Shown one piece after another: positions 49,169 to 57,626 of a stretch of 64,000 bases of DNA (the stretch's first letter is position 1; each line of letters begins with the position of its first letter). Origin of the DNA: Flavobacteriaceae bacterium CRH (lineage in GTDB: Bacteria; Bacteroidota; Bacteroidia; Flavobacteriales; Flavobacteriaceae); contig LMAJ01000016.1 of the NCBI GenBank assembly GCA_001507425.1, positions 1 through 64,000 of the forward strand, in the 5' to 3' direction. The notes beneath the pieces are model-generated. The model did not search any database. It was not told where the DNA came from and saw nothing but the letters and a program-made list of their open reading frames with translations. The translations under genes were made by a program, and so were the position numbers.

Positions 49169-49489
49169 TTAATGAACAGCCAGTTTTCGAATCATCTCAA
49201 CAGACATCGAATCGGCATACATGCCAAAAGCACTCATTAAAACGCCTTTAAGGTCATTTTTTACAGAACTGATTCCGTATACGATATCTTCATCTCCGGG
49301 ATCTGTATCGCCTTCAAAACGAAAATAATAGTCGATATTAAATTCCTCCAGCGACAACGATTGTTTTCTGTTATTGAATAAAATACAATCTTCGGCAATA
49401 TTAAAATCTTTTGTAAATCCCTGATTGTTTAACCAAAGTAAAGCTTCGGTAACGGTATCAAATGAGGGTTGTTGGTTTGGGTTTTCCAT
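49169..49489 (-). CDS. Conserved small Bacteroidota protein of unknown function
   Basis: The 106-residue cytoplasmic protein has a start reading FDTVTEALLWLNNQGFTKDF, a middle EEFNIDYYFRFEGDTDPGDE and an end GVLMSAFGMYADSMSVEMIRK. I recognise this arrangement as a conserved small family that is sometimes labelled phosphoribosylpyrophosphate synthetase. The length and motifs do not support that enzyme name. It is convergent with HxlR 48782 and followed by the hydrolase gene on the same strand, 90 bases away. Confidence 0.7.
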   Translation of the reverse strand: MENPNQQPSFDTVTEALLWLNNQGFTKDFNIAEDCILFNNRKQSLSLEEFNIDYYFRFEGDTDPGDEDIVYGISSVKNDLKGVLMSAFGMYADSMSVEMIRKLAVH

Positions 49490-49579
49490 ATTTCAAGTTT
49501 TAAATTTATACGACAAAAACCATATTGAAACTTCATTTTATTGAAGATTAATATGGTTGTTTTGAATTTAGTAATTAGA

Positions 49580-50521
49580 CTATTTCTTAAGAAATTTTAT
49601 AAATTCATCATTGAATTTATCTTTTTCTTCCACAAACGAAGCGTGTCCGCTTTTATCAAAAGGAACTAAAATCGAGCCTGCAATTGCTTTATTCATTTGT
49701 TCTGCCAAAGCATACGCTACAATTTTATCTTCTTTTGCATTAAAAATCAAAGTTGGCACTTTAATTTTAGGCAAATCTCCTCTTAAATCTTCATCACGCA
49801 AAGCAATCAAAGCCTGCTCCATCGCGTATGGAGAAGACTGCATTTCGATACCACCAAGCCAGGCCCCAATTCCAGGAGAAAGTGATGTTGGCGATAAAGT
49901 AAAAAATCCACCAATGGCCCCCAATAAAGCAGGACGATCGCTGTTGTTTAAATCTACCCATTTTGTAATGTCTTCTTTCGTGAAAAACGGATAAGGATAA
50001 TCTGCTTTTTTAGTATGACAAGGCGCTGCTGCAGAGAACAATGCCAATTTGTTAATGTGTGCTCCATCGTATTTTGCCACATAATGCAGAGCAATTGCGC
50101 CTCCCATAGAATGACCTCCAATTGTTGCGTCTTTTATATCAAGTTTGTCAAGAACTACTTTAATATCGTCTGCAAATTGATCGTAATTGTACTTTCCGTA
50201 AGGTTTATCAGATTGACCAAAACCTCTTAAAGTGATTCCGATAACGCGGTAACCTGCTTTTACCAAAGCATGATATTGATACTCCCACATGGCATCACTC
50301 AACGGATAACCGTGAATTAAAACTACCGGAGTTCCTTCTCCAACATCAGTGATATGCAATCTTACATTTGGCTCAACTTCAATATATTCTGCCCTTGCCT
50401 GAGTTGTTGCAACTGATTTGTTTTCTTCTGTTTTATCTTCTTTTTGCTTTGCACAAGACGATACTAAACTGATTGATATTAGTATTAATATCAAACTTGC
50501 TATTCTGTTTTTTGTTTTCAT
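49580..50521 (-). CDS. Lipoprotein alpha/beta hydrolase
   Basis: The 313-residue protein has a lipoprotein signal (ILISISLVSSC, lipidated cysteine at 23) and a complete alpha/beta-hydrolase domain. The oxyanion strand is TPVVLIHGYPLSDAMWEYQ, the nucleophile elbow GGHSMGGAI, the acid in AKEDKIVAY and the base histidine in DKSGHASFVEE. It resembles haloperoxidase or epoxide-hydrolase type esterases. Export to the outer face of a membrane is unusual for this group and suggests action on an extracellular ester. Confidence 0.85.
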   Translation of the reverse strand: MKTKNRIASLILILISISLVSSCAKQKEDKTEENKSVATTQARAEYIEVEPNVRLHITDVGEGTPVVLIHGYPLSDAMWEYQYHALVKAGYRVIGITLRGFGQSDKPYGKYNYDQFADDIKVVLDKLDIKDATIGGHSMGGAIALHYVAKYDGAHINKLALFSAAAPCHTKKADYPYPFFTKEDITKWVDLNNSDRPALLGAIGGFFTLSPTSLSPGIGAWLGGIEMQSSPYAMEQALIALRDEDLRGDLPKIKVPTLIFNAKEDKIVAYALAEQMNKAIAGSILVPFDKSGHASFVEEKDKFNDEFIKFLKK

Positions 50522-50739
50522 TTTTACGATTTATAATTTAATTATTGATTCGTAAAACTAAAACCAAATGGCGTACCTTAAATTTAATACTCTGATTTTT
50601 AAATATTTAAAAAATAAAAAAATATTTTACTTTTACGTTATATCATAGATTTATAGTTGGTTTATTATTATTCTTATTGAAAGTACAACCACAATCTTAG
50701 CCTGAAAAAAATGAGAAGAAAATATTCATAATTGCAATC

Positions 50740-50841
50740 TTGTTATTCCGAGTAACCAGAAATCATACTCAAAACCCGACAAAGATTGGCGAATTACTTT
50801 ACGGAATTTCTAGTGTGATCCTTCCTTCGTCATGATGACAA
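50740..50841. repeat. REPIN-like repeat, degraded copy
   Basis: The centre GACAAAGATTGGCGAATTAC and the right arm GTGTGATCCTTCCTTCGTCA closely match the copies in 1-300. The left arm is diverged. The whole 352-bp gap 50522-50873 has no gene; apart from this element it is AT-rich. Confidence 0.6.
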
Positions 50842-50873
50842 AAAGGTCGAAAATTTGTTACGTAAAAGCTATT

Positions 50874-52448
50874 TTACTCTAAAAAATGCTTTTTCTTAAT
50901 TCCCAATTTTTGCATTTTAGAAATTAATGTAGTCGAAGGAACTTCTAATTTTACGGCAGCTCCGTTTGGACCGGAAATTCTGCCATTGCACATTTTTATC
51001 ACTTTAAGAATATATTCTTTTTCCATTTCTTTTAATGGCTTGATATGGAATTCATTAAAGCTATTTGAAGCTGTTATTTTTTCATTTTCTGATAAAAAAC
51101 TCACTTCGTTTATCGTTGATCCATTGGCTAAAAGAATACTTCTTTCCAAACAATGTTCTAATTCTCTGATGTTTCCCGGCCAGGAATAATGCAGCATCGA
51201 TTTTAATGCATTTGCCGATAAACTTATGTTTTTCTTATTGCTATTAAGAGCATATTTATTCACAAAATGCAAACATAATTCTGGAATATCTTCTTTACGA
51301 TTTCGAAGTGGCGGAATCAAAATCGGAAAAATATTTAAGCGGAAAAACAAATCTTTTCTAAATCTTCCTTCTAACATTTCTAACTGTAAATCCCGGTTTG
51401 TAGCCGCAATAATTCTCACATTTACTTTTATTGCTTTTTTTCCTCCAATTCTTTCAAACTCTTGTTCCTGCAAAACGCGAAGTAATTTGGTTTGCATTTC
51501 TGTTGGAAGGTCTCCAATTTCATCTAAAAACAAAGTTCCGTTATGTGCTAATTCAAACTTACCAATCCGCTTTTCTATTGCTCCCGTAAAACTTCCTTTT
51601 TCATGTCCAAAAAGCTCACTTTCAATAAGATTTACAGGAATTGCAGCGCAATTAACCTTGATCATGGGCTCTTTTCTTCTGGAAGAATTCTGGTGAATTT
51701 CACGCGCCACAACTTCCTTTCCAGTTCCGCTTTCGCCAAGGATCAAAACGCCGCTGTCTGACGAAGCGACTTGCTGAATAAGTGTTTTTACTTTTTGGAT
51801 TGCATCACTATTTCCTATAATTTGAGAATCATCGCTTTCTAATTGATTATTAGCTGTTTGAAATGTATCAGCTGCTGTTGCATTTTCATGTATATTTTCT
51901 ATTTTTTCCAGCAAAAGAATATTTGAAACGGTCAATGCTAATGGCATTTTTAAACCTCTAAGCAATCGCAACGCATTTCTGTCAAGCGTTTGTGGCCTTT
52001 TAAAAAAGAGAAATAATACTGAAGGATTATTTTTGTGATATTGTAATGGCAAAGCAATAACTTCGCGTATTTCGAACAAACTTATATCTGTGATGAAAGA
52101 TTTTGATTGCGCTTTTTTGTTTAAAAAAGTACAATCAAATACAACGGGTTCAGCAGATTGCAATGCGGCATTAAAAAATCCATCATTAACATCGTACTTT
52201 ATACCTTCATTTTTTCCGGCTATTTTTGGATCATTGTGAAAAAACAAATTATATTGCTTTTCTTCCTGATTTGTTGTGCCGATGGCAAAGTAATCAAAAA
52301 GAAAACTCTCTTTTAATTCACCATTGACGACTGATAAAAGTTCATCGTAACCGGAAACATTAGCAAGATAAGTGCTTAAGGAAAGTAAAAGAAAATGTTC
52401 TCTTTCACGTTCCTGCATCGATTTTAGCATTGCTTCTGTTTTGTCCAT
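50874..52448 (-). CDS. Sigma-54 activator with GAF-like sensor, variant GSFTGA loop
   Basis: The 524-residue protein has a GAF-like N-terminal half (residues about 20-180) and an AAA sigma-54 activator domain. Walker A GESGTGKE is at 238-245, the L1 loop at 285-290 reads GSFTGA instead of GAFTGA, and Walker B is [13 protein letters not shown] Fis-type helix-turn-helix ([20 protein letters not shown]) closes it. It remodels RNA polymerase containing sigma-54. The Ala to Ser change in the sigma-54 contact loop is known from some active natural activators. It may control the nearby cluster 52504-55064. Confidence 0.88.
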   Translation of the reverse strand: MDKTEAMLKSMQEREREHFLLLSLSTYLANVSGYDELLSVVNGELKESFLFDYFAIGTTNQEEKQYNLFFHNDPKIAGKNEGIKYDVNDGFFNAALQSAEPVVFDCTFLNKKAQSKSFITDISLFEIREVIALPLQYHKNNPSVLFLFFKRPQTLDRNALRLLRGLKMPLALTVSNILLLEKIENIHENATAADTFQTANNQLESDDSQIIGNSDAIQKVKTLIQQVASSDSGVLILGESGTGKEVVAREIHQNSSRRKEPMIKVNCAAIPVNLIESELFGHEKGSFTGAIEKRIGKFELAHNGTLFLDEIGDLPTEMQTKLLRVLQEQEFERIGGKKAIKVNVRIIAATNRDLQLEMLEGRFRKDLFFRLNIFPILIPPLRNRKEDIPELCLHFVNKYALNSNKKNISLSANALKSMLHYSWPGNIRELEHCLERSILLANGSTINEVSFLSENEKITASNSFNEFHIKPLKEMEKEYILKVIKMCNGRISGPNGAAVKLEVPSTTLISKMQKLGIKKKHFLE

Positions 52449-52503
52449 ATTTTATAATTCAGAAAAGAAGTAAATTTAATATCAATAATCGTTTAACTCA
52501 CCA

Positions 52504-52854
52504 TTAAATCGTAATAAAAACAGATTTTCTGGGCTTTGTTTCTATATTTTTGGTTTTGTGCCCTTTTCCTGTCGTATCTTCTACCAAAAGAATTTCTCCG
52601 GTTTTAAAAATTCTTTTTTCGCCTAAAGAAGTTTCTATTTCTACACCTCCGTCTAAAAGAATAATATACTGTTTTTGAGGAGCGTTATGAAAATCATAAT
52701 CATACGAAGGCAAAACTTCTCTAAAAATAATACTTTTCGCGGGTTCTGCTTCTGAAAGAAAACCAATTTCACCTTGATTTAAAAGTGGAATAATTAAATC
52801 TTCAAAATGACTTTCGCCGTTTTCGTCGCTGTAAATTCGGGTTACAGAAAACAT
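52504..52854 (-). CDS. Cupin domain protein
   Basis: This 116-residue single-domain cupin has a motif-1 region (HNAPQKQYIILLDGGVEIET) and a motif-2 region (GEILLVEDTTGKGHKTKNI). Metal-binding histidines are incomplete, so it may be a binding protein rather than an enzyme. It starts two bases after the hydrolase gene stops on the same strand, so it belongs to the dioxygenase/hydrolase cluster. Confidence 0.8.
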   Translation of the reverse strand: MFSVTRIYSDENGESHFEDLIIPLLNQGEIGFLSEAEPAKSIIFREVLPSYDYDFHNAPQKQYIILLDGGVEIETSLGEKRIFKTGEILLVEDTTGKGHKTKNIETKPRKSVFITI

Positions 52855-52856
52855 CT

Positions 52857-53471
52857 TTAAGATTTAAAAATCAACTGATTCACCAAATCAATTTCGTCCT
52901 GATTAATCGTATGTCCCATGTTATTATAGACTTTTTCGGTTACCTCGGCACCTAATTCTTTCAGAATGTTAGTGGTCGCATAAACACGTTCTACAGGAAC
53001 ATGAAAATCAGGATTACTAGTTCCGATGAAAATTGGGGTTTGTTCAAAATTTCCTGAATAATTTTCGTTGTAAATCTGGTCTCCTATTAATCCTCCGGTA
53101 AAAATAACCGCTCCGCCGTATTTCGTGGCATTTCTGGCGATAAATTCTGCCGTTAGACAAGCACCTTGAGAGAATCCCAGAAAGTATATATTTTCTTTTG
53201 AAATCCCGTCTTTTACAATTTCTGCAACAACCTCGCCTACAACATTTAAGGCCGCTGAAAGCCAGGGTTCGTTTGCTTCAGGTTTTGCCAAAAAAGATTG
53301 CGGATACCAACTATTATTGGTTGCTTGTGGGGCATAAAAAGCAAAATCATCTGTATTTAAGTTTGATGTTAAAGACAAAATATCATGCGCGCTTGCGCCT
53401 CTTCCGTGCAGTAAAATAAGTGCTTTATCTGCGTTACTTTTTCCTGCTTTTATTATTTGAGTTTCGTGCAT
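52857..53471 (-). CDS. MhqD-like phospholipase/carboxylesterase family hydrolase
   Basis: The 204-residue hydrolase has ALILLHGRGASAHDIL (oxyanion strand), FLGFSQGACLTAEF (nucleophile GFSQG), an acidic residue around TSNPDFHVP, and NNMGHTINQDE (histidine). It matches the small YpfH/MhqD type. In Bacillus subtilis MhqD works with the ring-cleaving dioxygenase MhqO against quinones and hydroquinones. Here an intact relative of MhqO lies at 54129 and a decayed one at 53479, so a similar detoxification role is likely. Confidence 0.85.
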   Translation of the reverse strand: MHETQIIKAGKSNADKALILLHGRGASAHDILSLTSNLNTDDFAFYAPQATNNSWYPQSFLAKPEANEPWLSAALNVVGEVVAEIVKDGISKENIYFLGFSQGACLTAEFIARNATKYGGAVIFTGGLIGDQIYNENYSGNFEQTPIFIGTSNPDFHVPVERVYATTNILKELGAEVTEKVYNNMGHTINQDEIDLVNQLIFKS

Positions 53472-53478
53472 ATTACAA

Positions 53479-53641
53479 TTATTTAGGATCGTTTATGATA
53501 AGTTTTGGCAATGCTTTTTCTATGGTTTCTCTTTCTTTTTTTTTCAAACCATTCCGGCAACTTTAATTCTTCGCCAAGATGGTCAATATCTTCATCAACT
53601 GCAAATCCGGGACCTGTGGTTGCAACTGCAAATATTATTTC
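53479..53641 (-). pseudogene. Remnant of a ring-cleaving dioxygenase (VOC) C-terminus
   Basis: Read on the minus strand this encodes FAVATTGPGFAVDEDIDHLG, then ELKLPEWFEKKR. That closely matches the C-terminus of the intact dioxygenase at 54129 (EIATDNPGFTVDEPLSELG, LKLP). After a run of A the frame shifts by one base and continues as ETIEKALPKLI before a stop at 53479. The codon before the match is a stop, and no upstream dioxygenase sequence remains. It is a truncated, frameshifted second copy of a related gene. Confidence 0.8.
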
Positions 53642-53660
53642 TTACATCTCTAAAATTAAT

Positions 53661-53737
53661 CATAGCCCGCGGTTTCAATCGTGGGGACGTATTATGATAA
53701 TTTCTTTCGCTCCCAACGGTTGAAACCGTTGGCTATG
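53661..53737. repeat. REP-like double hairpin
   Basis: CATAGCCCGCGGTTTCAA (53661-53678) folds with AATCGTGGG, and CCAACGGTTGAAACCGTTGG (53713-53732) is a near-perfect hairpin. The outer ends CATAGCC and GGCTATG are inverse to each other, so the pair forms a REPIN-like unit of two REP sequences. It lies directly behind the decayed dioxygenase fragment. Confidence 0.65.
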
Positions 53738-53766
53738 TTTTTTATGTCAAAATTTTACGCAGATAT

Positions 53767-53801
53767 GAGCTTTGTCAAAGTTTTAAACTTTGACAAAGCT
53801 C
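53767..53801. repeat. Palindromic interspersed repeat, AGCTTTGTCAAAG family, copy 2
   Basis: GAGCTTTGTCAAAGTTT and its complement pair almost perfectly at 53767-53801. It is the best copy of the family and lies 26 bases after the stop of the GNAT gene on the minus strand, so it may also terminate that transcript. Confidence 0.75.
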
Positions 53802-53827
53802 AACTGAAAACTGAGACTGAAACTAAA

Positions 53828-54118
53828 CTACTTTTGCCAGATATCAGCATAATCATCCGGATGTCTTGTAAATTGGGCAAAAACATACGGACAAAGCGGT
53901 TTTACGGTATATTTATGTTCACGCACATACGCCACCATTGCATCTAAAAGGAGTTTTGCATATCCTTTTCCGTTGAATTTTTCATCAACTTCTGTATGGT
54001 AAACTGTCAGGATTGTTCCTGAAATACTCAATACCATTTCGCCTATTTTTTCGTCATTTTCAATTAATTGAAAACCTCCGTGCTGCTTTTCGTCTAGTTT
54101 TAATTTTACTTCCGGCAT
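53828..54118 (-). CDS. GNAT N-acetyltransferase, YjdJ-like small type
   Basis: The 96-residue protein is a minimal GNAT of the YjdJ/Yat1 type: GEMVLSISGTILTVYHTEVD, KFNGKGYAKLLLDAMVAYVR (the acetyl-CoA loop) and VKPLCPYVFAQFTRHPDDYAD (conserved cysteine C81 region). It transfers an acetyl group to an unknown amine. It begins 10 bases after the dioxygenase stop, so they are cotranscribed. Confidence 0.85.
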   Translation of the reverse strand: MPEVKLKLDEKQHGGFQLIENDEKIGEMVLSISGTILTVYHTEVDEKFNGKGYAKLLLDAMVAYVREHKYTVKPLCPYVFAQFTRHPDDYADIWQK

Positions 54119-54128
54119 ATCTTTTTCT

Positions 54129-55064
54129 TTAAATTAATTTTGGTAAAACTTCTTCAATTCTGGCTCTTAATGGCTCGTGTTGTTTTGGCAATTTCAAATG
54201 TGTTCCTAATTCTGACAGAGGTTCGTCTACTGTAAAACCAGGATTATCTGTTGCAATTTCAAAAAGAACACCGCCCGGTTCACGAAAATAAAGCGAATAA
54301 AAATAATCACGGTCAATTTTTGGTGTAATTCCTAAATTTTCGCTCATTATTCTTTCGTGAAAAGCCATTTGAATTTCTTCATTTGCAACTCTAAACGCTA
54401 CGTGATGATTTGTTCCTGCAGCATTTTGTCCGCTAGTTCCGGTTGGGTTTTCCAACAAATCAATGATTGACGCATTTTCTACCGCAGTTGTTGCAAAACG
54501 AAATCTGTTTGCTTCTTGTGAAACTAATTCATAACCAAAAATATCGGTTAGGATTTTAGCTGTTTTATCAATCGATTTTAAAGATAAAGTTGTGCTGTGA
54601 AATCCTTTTGTTCCCACATTTCTCTTTACTTCTTCGGTTTCAAAAGCAATTCTCGTATCTTCTTTTTTCGGAATAATTAAACTAATATTCAATCCATCAG
54701 GATCTGTAAAAGGCAATAATGTTTCTCCAAATCTTTCTGATTGTTCTCCAAAACTTACATTATGTTTTTTGAATCTTTCTGTCCAGAATTCTAAACTTCC
54801 TTCGGGAACGGCATAGCCAATTTCCGTTGCTTGTCCGTTTCCAATTTGCCCTTTTCCTATTCCTTCCCAAGGGAAAAAAGTTAAGATCGTTCCCGGAGTT
54901 CCGTGTTCATCGCCGTAATAAAAATGATACGTTCCCGGGTCATCAAAATTTACGGTTTTCTTTACCATTCTTAATCCTAGAACTTTGGTATAAAAATCAT
55001 AATTGGCTTGTGCATTGCTTGCGATTGCGGTAATATGGTGCAATCCCTGAATTTTTTCTTTCAT
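54129..55064 (-). CDS. Ring-cleaving dioxygenase (VOC family, MhqO-like)
   Basis: The 311-residue protein consists of two vicinal-oxygen-chelate modules. The first begins GLHHITAIASNAQANYDFYT (metal histidine H11 or H12) and the second holds TNHHVAFRVANEEIQ. FREPGGVLFEIATDNPGF contains the metal glutamate. Such enzymes cleave catechol-type rings using Fe2+ and oxygen. It begins a transcript with the GNAT, then the hydrolase and cupin after the remnant. MhqO of Bacillus is the closest functional model. Its substrate here is unknown. Confidence 0.88.
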   Translation of the reverse strand: MKEKIQGLHHITAIASNAQANYDFYTKVLGLRMVKKTVNFDDPGTYHFYYGDEHGTPGTILTFFPWEGIGKGQIGNGQATEIGYAVPEGSLEFWTERFKKHNVSFGEQSERFGETLLPFTDPDGLNISLIIPKKEDTRIAFETEEVKRNVGTKGFHSTTLSLKSIDKTAKILTDIFGYELVSQEANRFRFATTAVENASIIDLLENPTGTSGQNAAGTNHHVAFRVANEEIQMAFHERIMSENLGITPKIDRDYFYSLYFREPGGVLFEIATDNPGFTVDEPLSELGTHLKLPKQHEPLRARIEEVLPKLI

Positions 55065-55113
55065 CTTTTTATCTTTTGTTTTGCGATTGTTTTGTCACAT
55101 AGCATTGTAGCCT

Positions 55114-55147
55114 GAGTTTTGTGAAAGTTTAAAACTTTGACAAAGCT
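55114..55147. repeat. Palindromic interspersed repeat, AGCTTTGTCAAAG family, copy 3
   Basis: GAGTTTTGTGAAAGTTT pairs with AAACTTTGACAAAGCT with a few mismatches. It lies upstream of the dioxygenase gene. Confidence 0.65.
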
Positions 55148-55247
55148 GCTTGCAGTAGCTATGTTTTACATATTTTTTCACGCAGATTTTGCAGATTTTA
55201 TTTTAAATGTTATTAATTCTTTTATCTATTTTAAATACGCTACAGTG

Positions 55248-55303
55248 CATTGCCAATCTTTGTAGAGCATCTGGTGTGATCCTTCCTCCGTCAGGATGAC
55301 AAA
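55248..55303. repeat. REPIN-like repeat, half copy
   Basis: TGCCAATCTTTG is the inverse of the family centre, and GTGTGATCCTTCCTCCGTCA plus GGATGACAAA match the arm in 1-300. The left arm is absent. It lies between the dioxygenase and the response regulator. Confidence 0.65.
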
Positions 55304-55337
55304 CTTTGTGTCAAACTGCTTTTAATTATTATTTCTC

Positions 55338-56693
55338 TTAAAAATAACCTTGCTTAATATTTAGTTTTTTCATTTTTGAATACAATGTCGAAGGCGATAT
55401 TTTTAGTATTTCAGCAGCGCCACCAGCACCAAACACTTTTCCGTCGGCGATTTTTAGTACGTTCATAATATGTTCCCTTTCCATATCGGCAAGCGACAAA
55501 ATTTCGTTGTCATTTTCTTTTTTTATAGTGGGAAAATCTTTTGTAATATCAAATGCTTTAATTTCGTTTTCTGTAGCCATCAAAACGCTTCTTTCTACTA
55601 AATGTTCAAGTTCCCGAATATTTCCCGGCCAATCATAATCCTGTAATTGCTGTAATGCTTTGTCTGAGATTTTTTTAATATTCCTTTTTGATTTTAAGGC
55701 ATATTTCTCAAGAAAATAATTTGCTAAATCTTCAATATCTTCTTTTCTGTCTCGTAAAGCAGGCAATTCCAGCGGAAAAACATTCAAACGATAATACAAG
55801 TCTAATCTAAATCTTCCTTCGGCAACTTCATCAGGAAGACATCGGTTTGTGGCCGCAATAATCCGAACATCGAGTTTAATTGTTTTTTCGCTTCCTAATC
55901 TTTCTATTTCTTTTTCCTGTAAAACCCTTAATAATTTTACTTGTGAATCTAATGGTAATTCCCCAATTTCATCCAGAAAAATCGTTCCACCATTGGCTTG
56001 TTCAAATTTTCCTATTCGCACATTATCTGCTCCGGTAAAAGCACCTTTTTCGTGTCCAAATAATTCCGATTCTATAAGCGATTCCGGCAATGCAGCACAA
56101 TTTACAACGACTAGAGGTTTTGCTTTTTTAGCTGAAAGCGAATGAATTAAATTGGCGATTTTTTCTTTTCCTGTTCCGCTTTCTCCCAAAATCATTACAG
56201 AAGTTTCTGTTGGCGCCACAATCTCGATTTTCTGCATCAAATCAAGAAGTTTCTTGTTTTTACCAATAATATCCAGATTTTTATTTCCTTTTGAAGGAAG
56301 TGCTGCAGCTTTATTTCCGTTTTCTACGCTGTATTTATATCTGGCAATATCGAGCATGACAAACAAATCCCGTTCCCGAAAAGGTTTTACTAAAAACCCG
56401 TACGGCTGCGTTTCTTTGACAGCATTTAGAATAGAATGATTTGTATTTGCCGATATATATAAAAACGGAATTTTCAGTTTTTCTAATTCCCAGGCCAGAT
56501 CAATTCCGGTAAGATTGCCTTTCAGCATAATATCTAACAATACCCAATTTGGCTTTTTTGTTTCGATTAAAACGCGGGCTTCTTCTACAGATGCTGCGAT
56601 TCCGCAAACTTCGTAACCAGATTTTACGAGAATCATTTTTAAATCATTCGCAACAATAAATTCATCTTCGACTATTAGTATTTTCTCCTTCAT
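55338..56693 (-). CDS. NtrC-type sigma-54 response regulator
   Basis: The 451-residue protein has a receiver domain (D54 in NWVLLDIMLK, conserved K near 104), an AAA sigma-54 activator domain (GESGTGKE, intact GAFTGA loop in GHEKGAFTGADN, GTIFLDEIGELP) and a Fis-type helix-turn-helix (GAGGAAEILKISPSTLYSKM). Phosphorylation at D54 by the overlapping kinase gene should trigger activation of sigma-54 promoters. Its AAA and Fis parts resemble those of the GAF-type activator at 50874, so the two are paralogues. Confidence 0.92.
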   Translation of the reverse strand: MKEKILIVEDEFIVANDLKMILVKSGYEVCGIAASVEEARVLIETKKPNWVLLDIMLKGNLTGIDLAWELEKLKIPFLYISANTNHSILNAVKETQPYGFLVKPFRERDLFVMLDIARYKYSVENGNKAAALPSKGNKNLDIIGKNKKLLDLMQKIEIVAPTETSVMILGESGTGKEKIANLIHSLSAKKAKPLVVVNCAALPESLIESELFGHEKGAFTGADNVRIGKFEQANGGTIFLDEIGELPLDSQVKLLRVLQEKEIERLGSEKTIKLDVRIIAATNRCLPDEVAEGRFRLDLYYRLNVFPLELPALRDRKEDIEDLANYFLEKYALKSKRNIKKISDKALQQLQDYDWPGNIRELEHLVERSVLMATENEIKAFDITKDFPTIKKENDNEILSLADMEREHIMNVLKIADGKVFGAGGAAEILKISPSTLYSKMKKLNIKQGYF

Positions 56694-57604
56694 TCTTGTT
56701 TGTAATTTGCTGCTTTTTTAAAATTTATGATAATCGAAAGCCCGTTTTCATTTTTAATTGTAAAACTTCCTTCAAGTTGGGTTATTAAACCCTGCATTAA
56801 ATTCATCCCAAATGTGTTTCTGTTTTTAAAATCAAAATCATCAGGAAATCCAACGCCATGGTCTGAAATTATTAACTGATATTCGGCTTCTTTTATTTTC
56901 TTTAACTGAATATCAACTTCACCATTCTCTGTTTTCGGATATGCATATTGAATCGCATTTACAATGGCTTCATTCAAAATTAATCCTAACGGAATAGCCT
57001 GAACTACATCTAATTCGACATTTTCGATATCGAGATTATAAGTAATTTTATTTTCTGTATCAAAAACATTTTTTAAATAATTTGCCAGTTCAGGAATGTA
57101 CCAATCCATATCAATCATAGACAAATCCTCGTTTTGATATAATTTTTGATGGATGATTGCCATCACATACATTCGGTTTTGGATGTTTTGTATGGCCAAA
57201 AGTGCTTCTTTGTTGTCAAGATAGGCCGATTGTGTGTTTAAAAGGCTGATCACGATTTGCAAATTGTTTTTTACGCGGTCATGAAGTTCTTTTAAAAGCC
57301 ATTCTTTGTCCAAAAGTAACTTTTTTAGACTTATTTTTTGCTCATTAATTTGTTGTTGTTTTAACGAAAGATCCTTTTTTATTCGGAGTTTAGATTTGTA
57401 GCAACAATAGAGTATTATCAAAATTAAAAAAAGAAATCCAAGAATTAGTGGAACATTATGTTTTGTAACTTTTTGCGATACAACGATTTGTTTTGAATCA
57501 GATTTTATGCTGTTGTTTTTCATAGAGAAATTTTGGTTCGTGAATAGTAACAAAATCACGAACCAAAAACACAGATAATTTTTTCTTAAAAAATCTTTAT
57601 ACAT
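56690..57604 (-). CDS. Sensor histidine kinase (HisKA_2 type)
   Basis: The 304-residue kinase has a possible signal peptide or first membrane helix, a second membrane helix around 50-68, a coiled linker, and the HisKA_2 box KEWLLKELHDRVKNNLQ with phospho-acceptor H108. LGLILNEAIVNAIQYAY (N box) and SDHGVGFPDD follow. It overlaps the response regulator by four bases (ATGA), a clear cognate pair. The TPR kinase at 61792 shares the same box and layout. Confidence 0.9.
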   Translation of the reverse strand: MYKDFLRKNYLCFWFVILLLFTNQNFSMKNNSIKSDSKQIVVSQKVTKHNVPLILGFLFLILIILYCCYKSKLRIKKDLSLKQQQINEQKISLKKLLLDKEWLLKELHDRVKNNLQIVISLLNTQSAYLDNKEALLAIQNIQNRMYVMAIIHQKLYQNEDLSMIDMDWYIPELANYLKNVFDTENKITYNLDIENVELDVVQAIPLGLILNEAIVNAIQYAYPKTENGEVDIQLKKIKEAEYQLIISDHGVGFPDDFDFKNRNTFGMNLMQGLITQLEGSFTIKNENGLSIIINFKKAANYKQE

Positions 57605-57626
57605 CGCTACAGCTATTTTATTTAAC

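Noticed and set aside
49169..49489. Phosphoribosylpyrophosphate synthetase
   Set aside because: The label is sometimes given to such small proteins, but 106 residues without a PRPP-binding motif cannot be that enzyme.
53505..53723. Plus-strand 72-codon frame
   Set aside because: It is the complement of the decayed dioxygenase fragment and the REP element.
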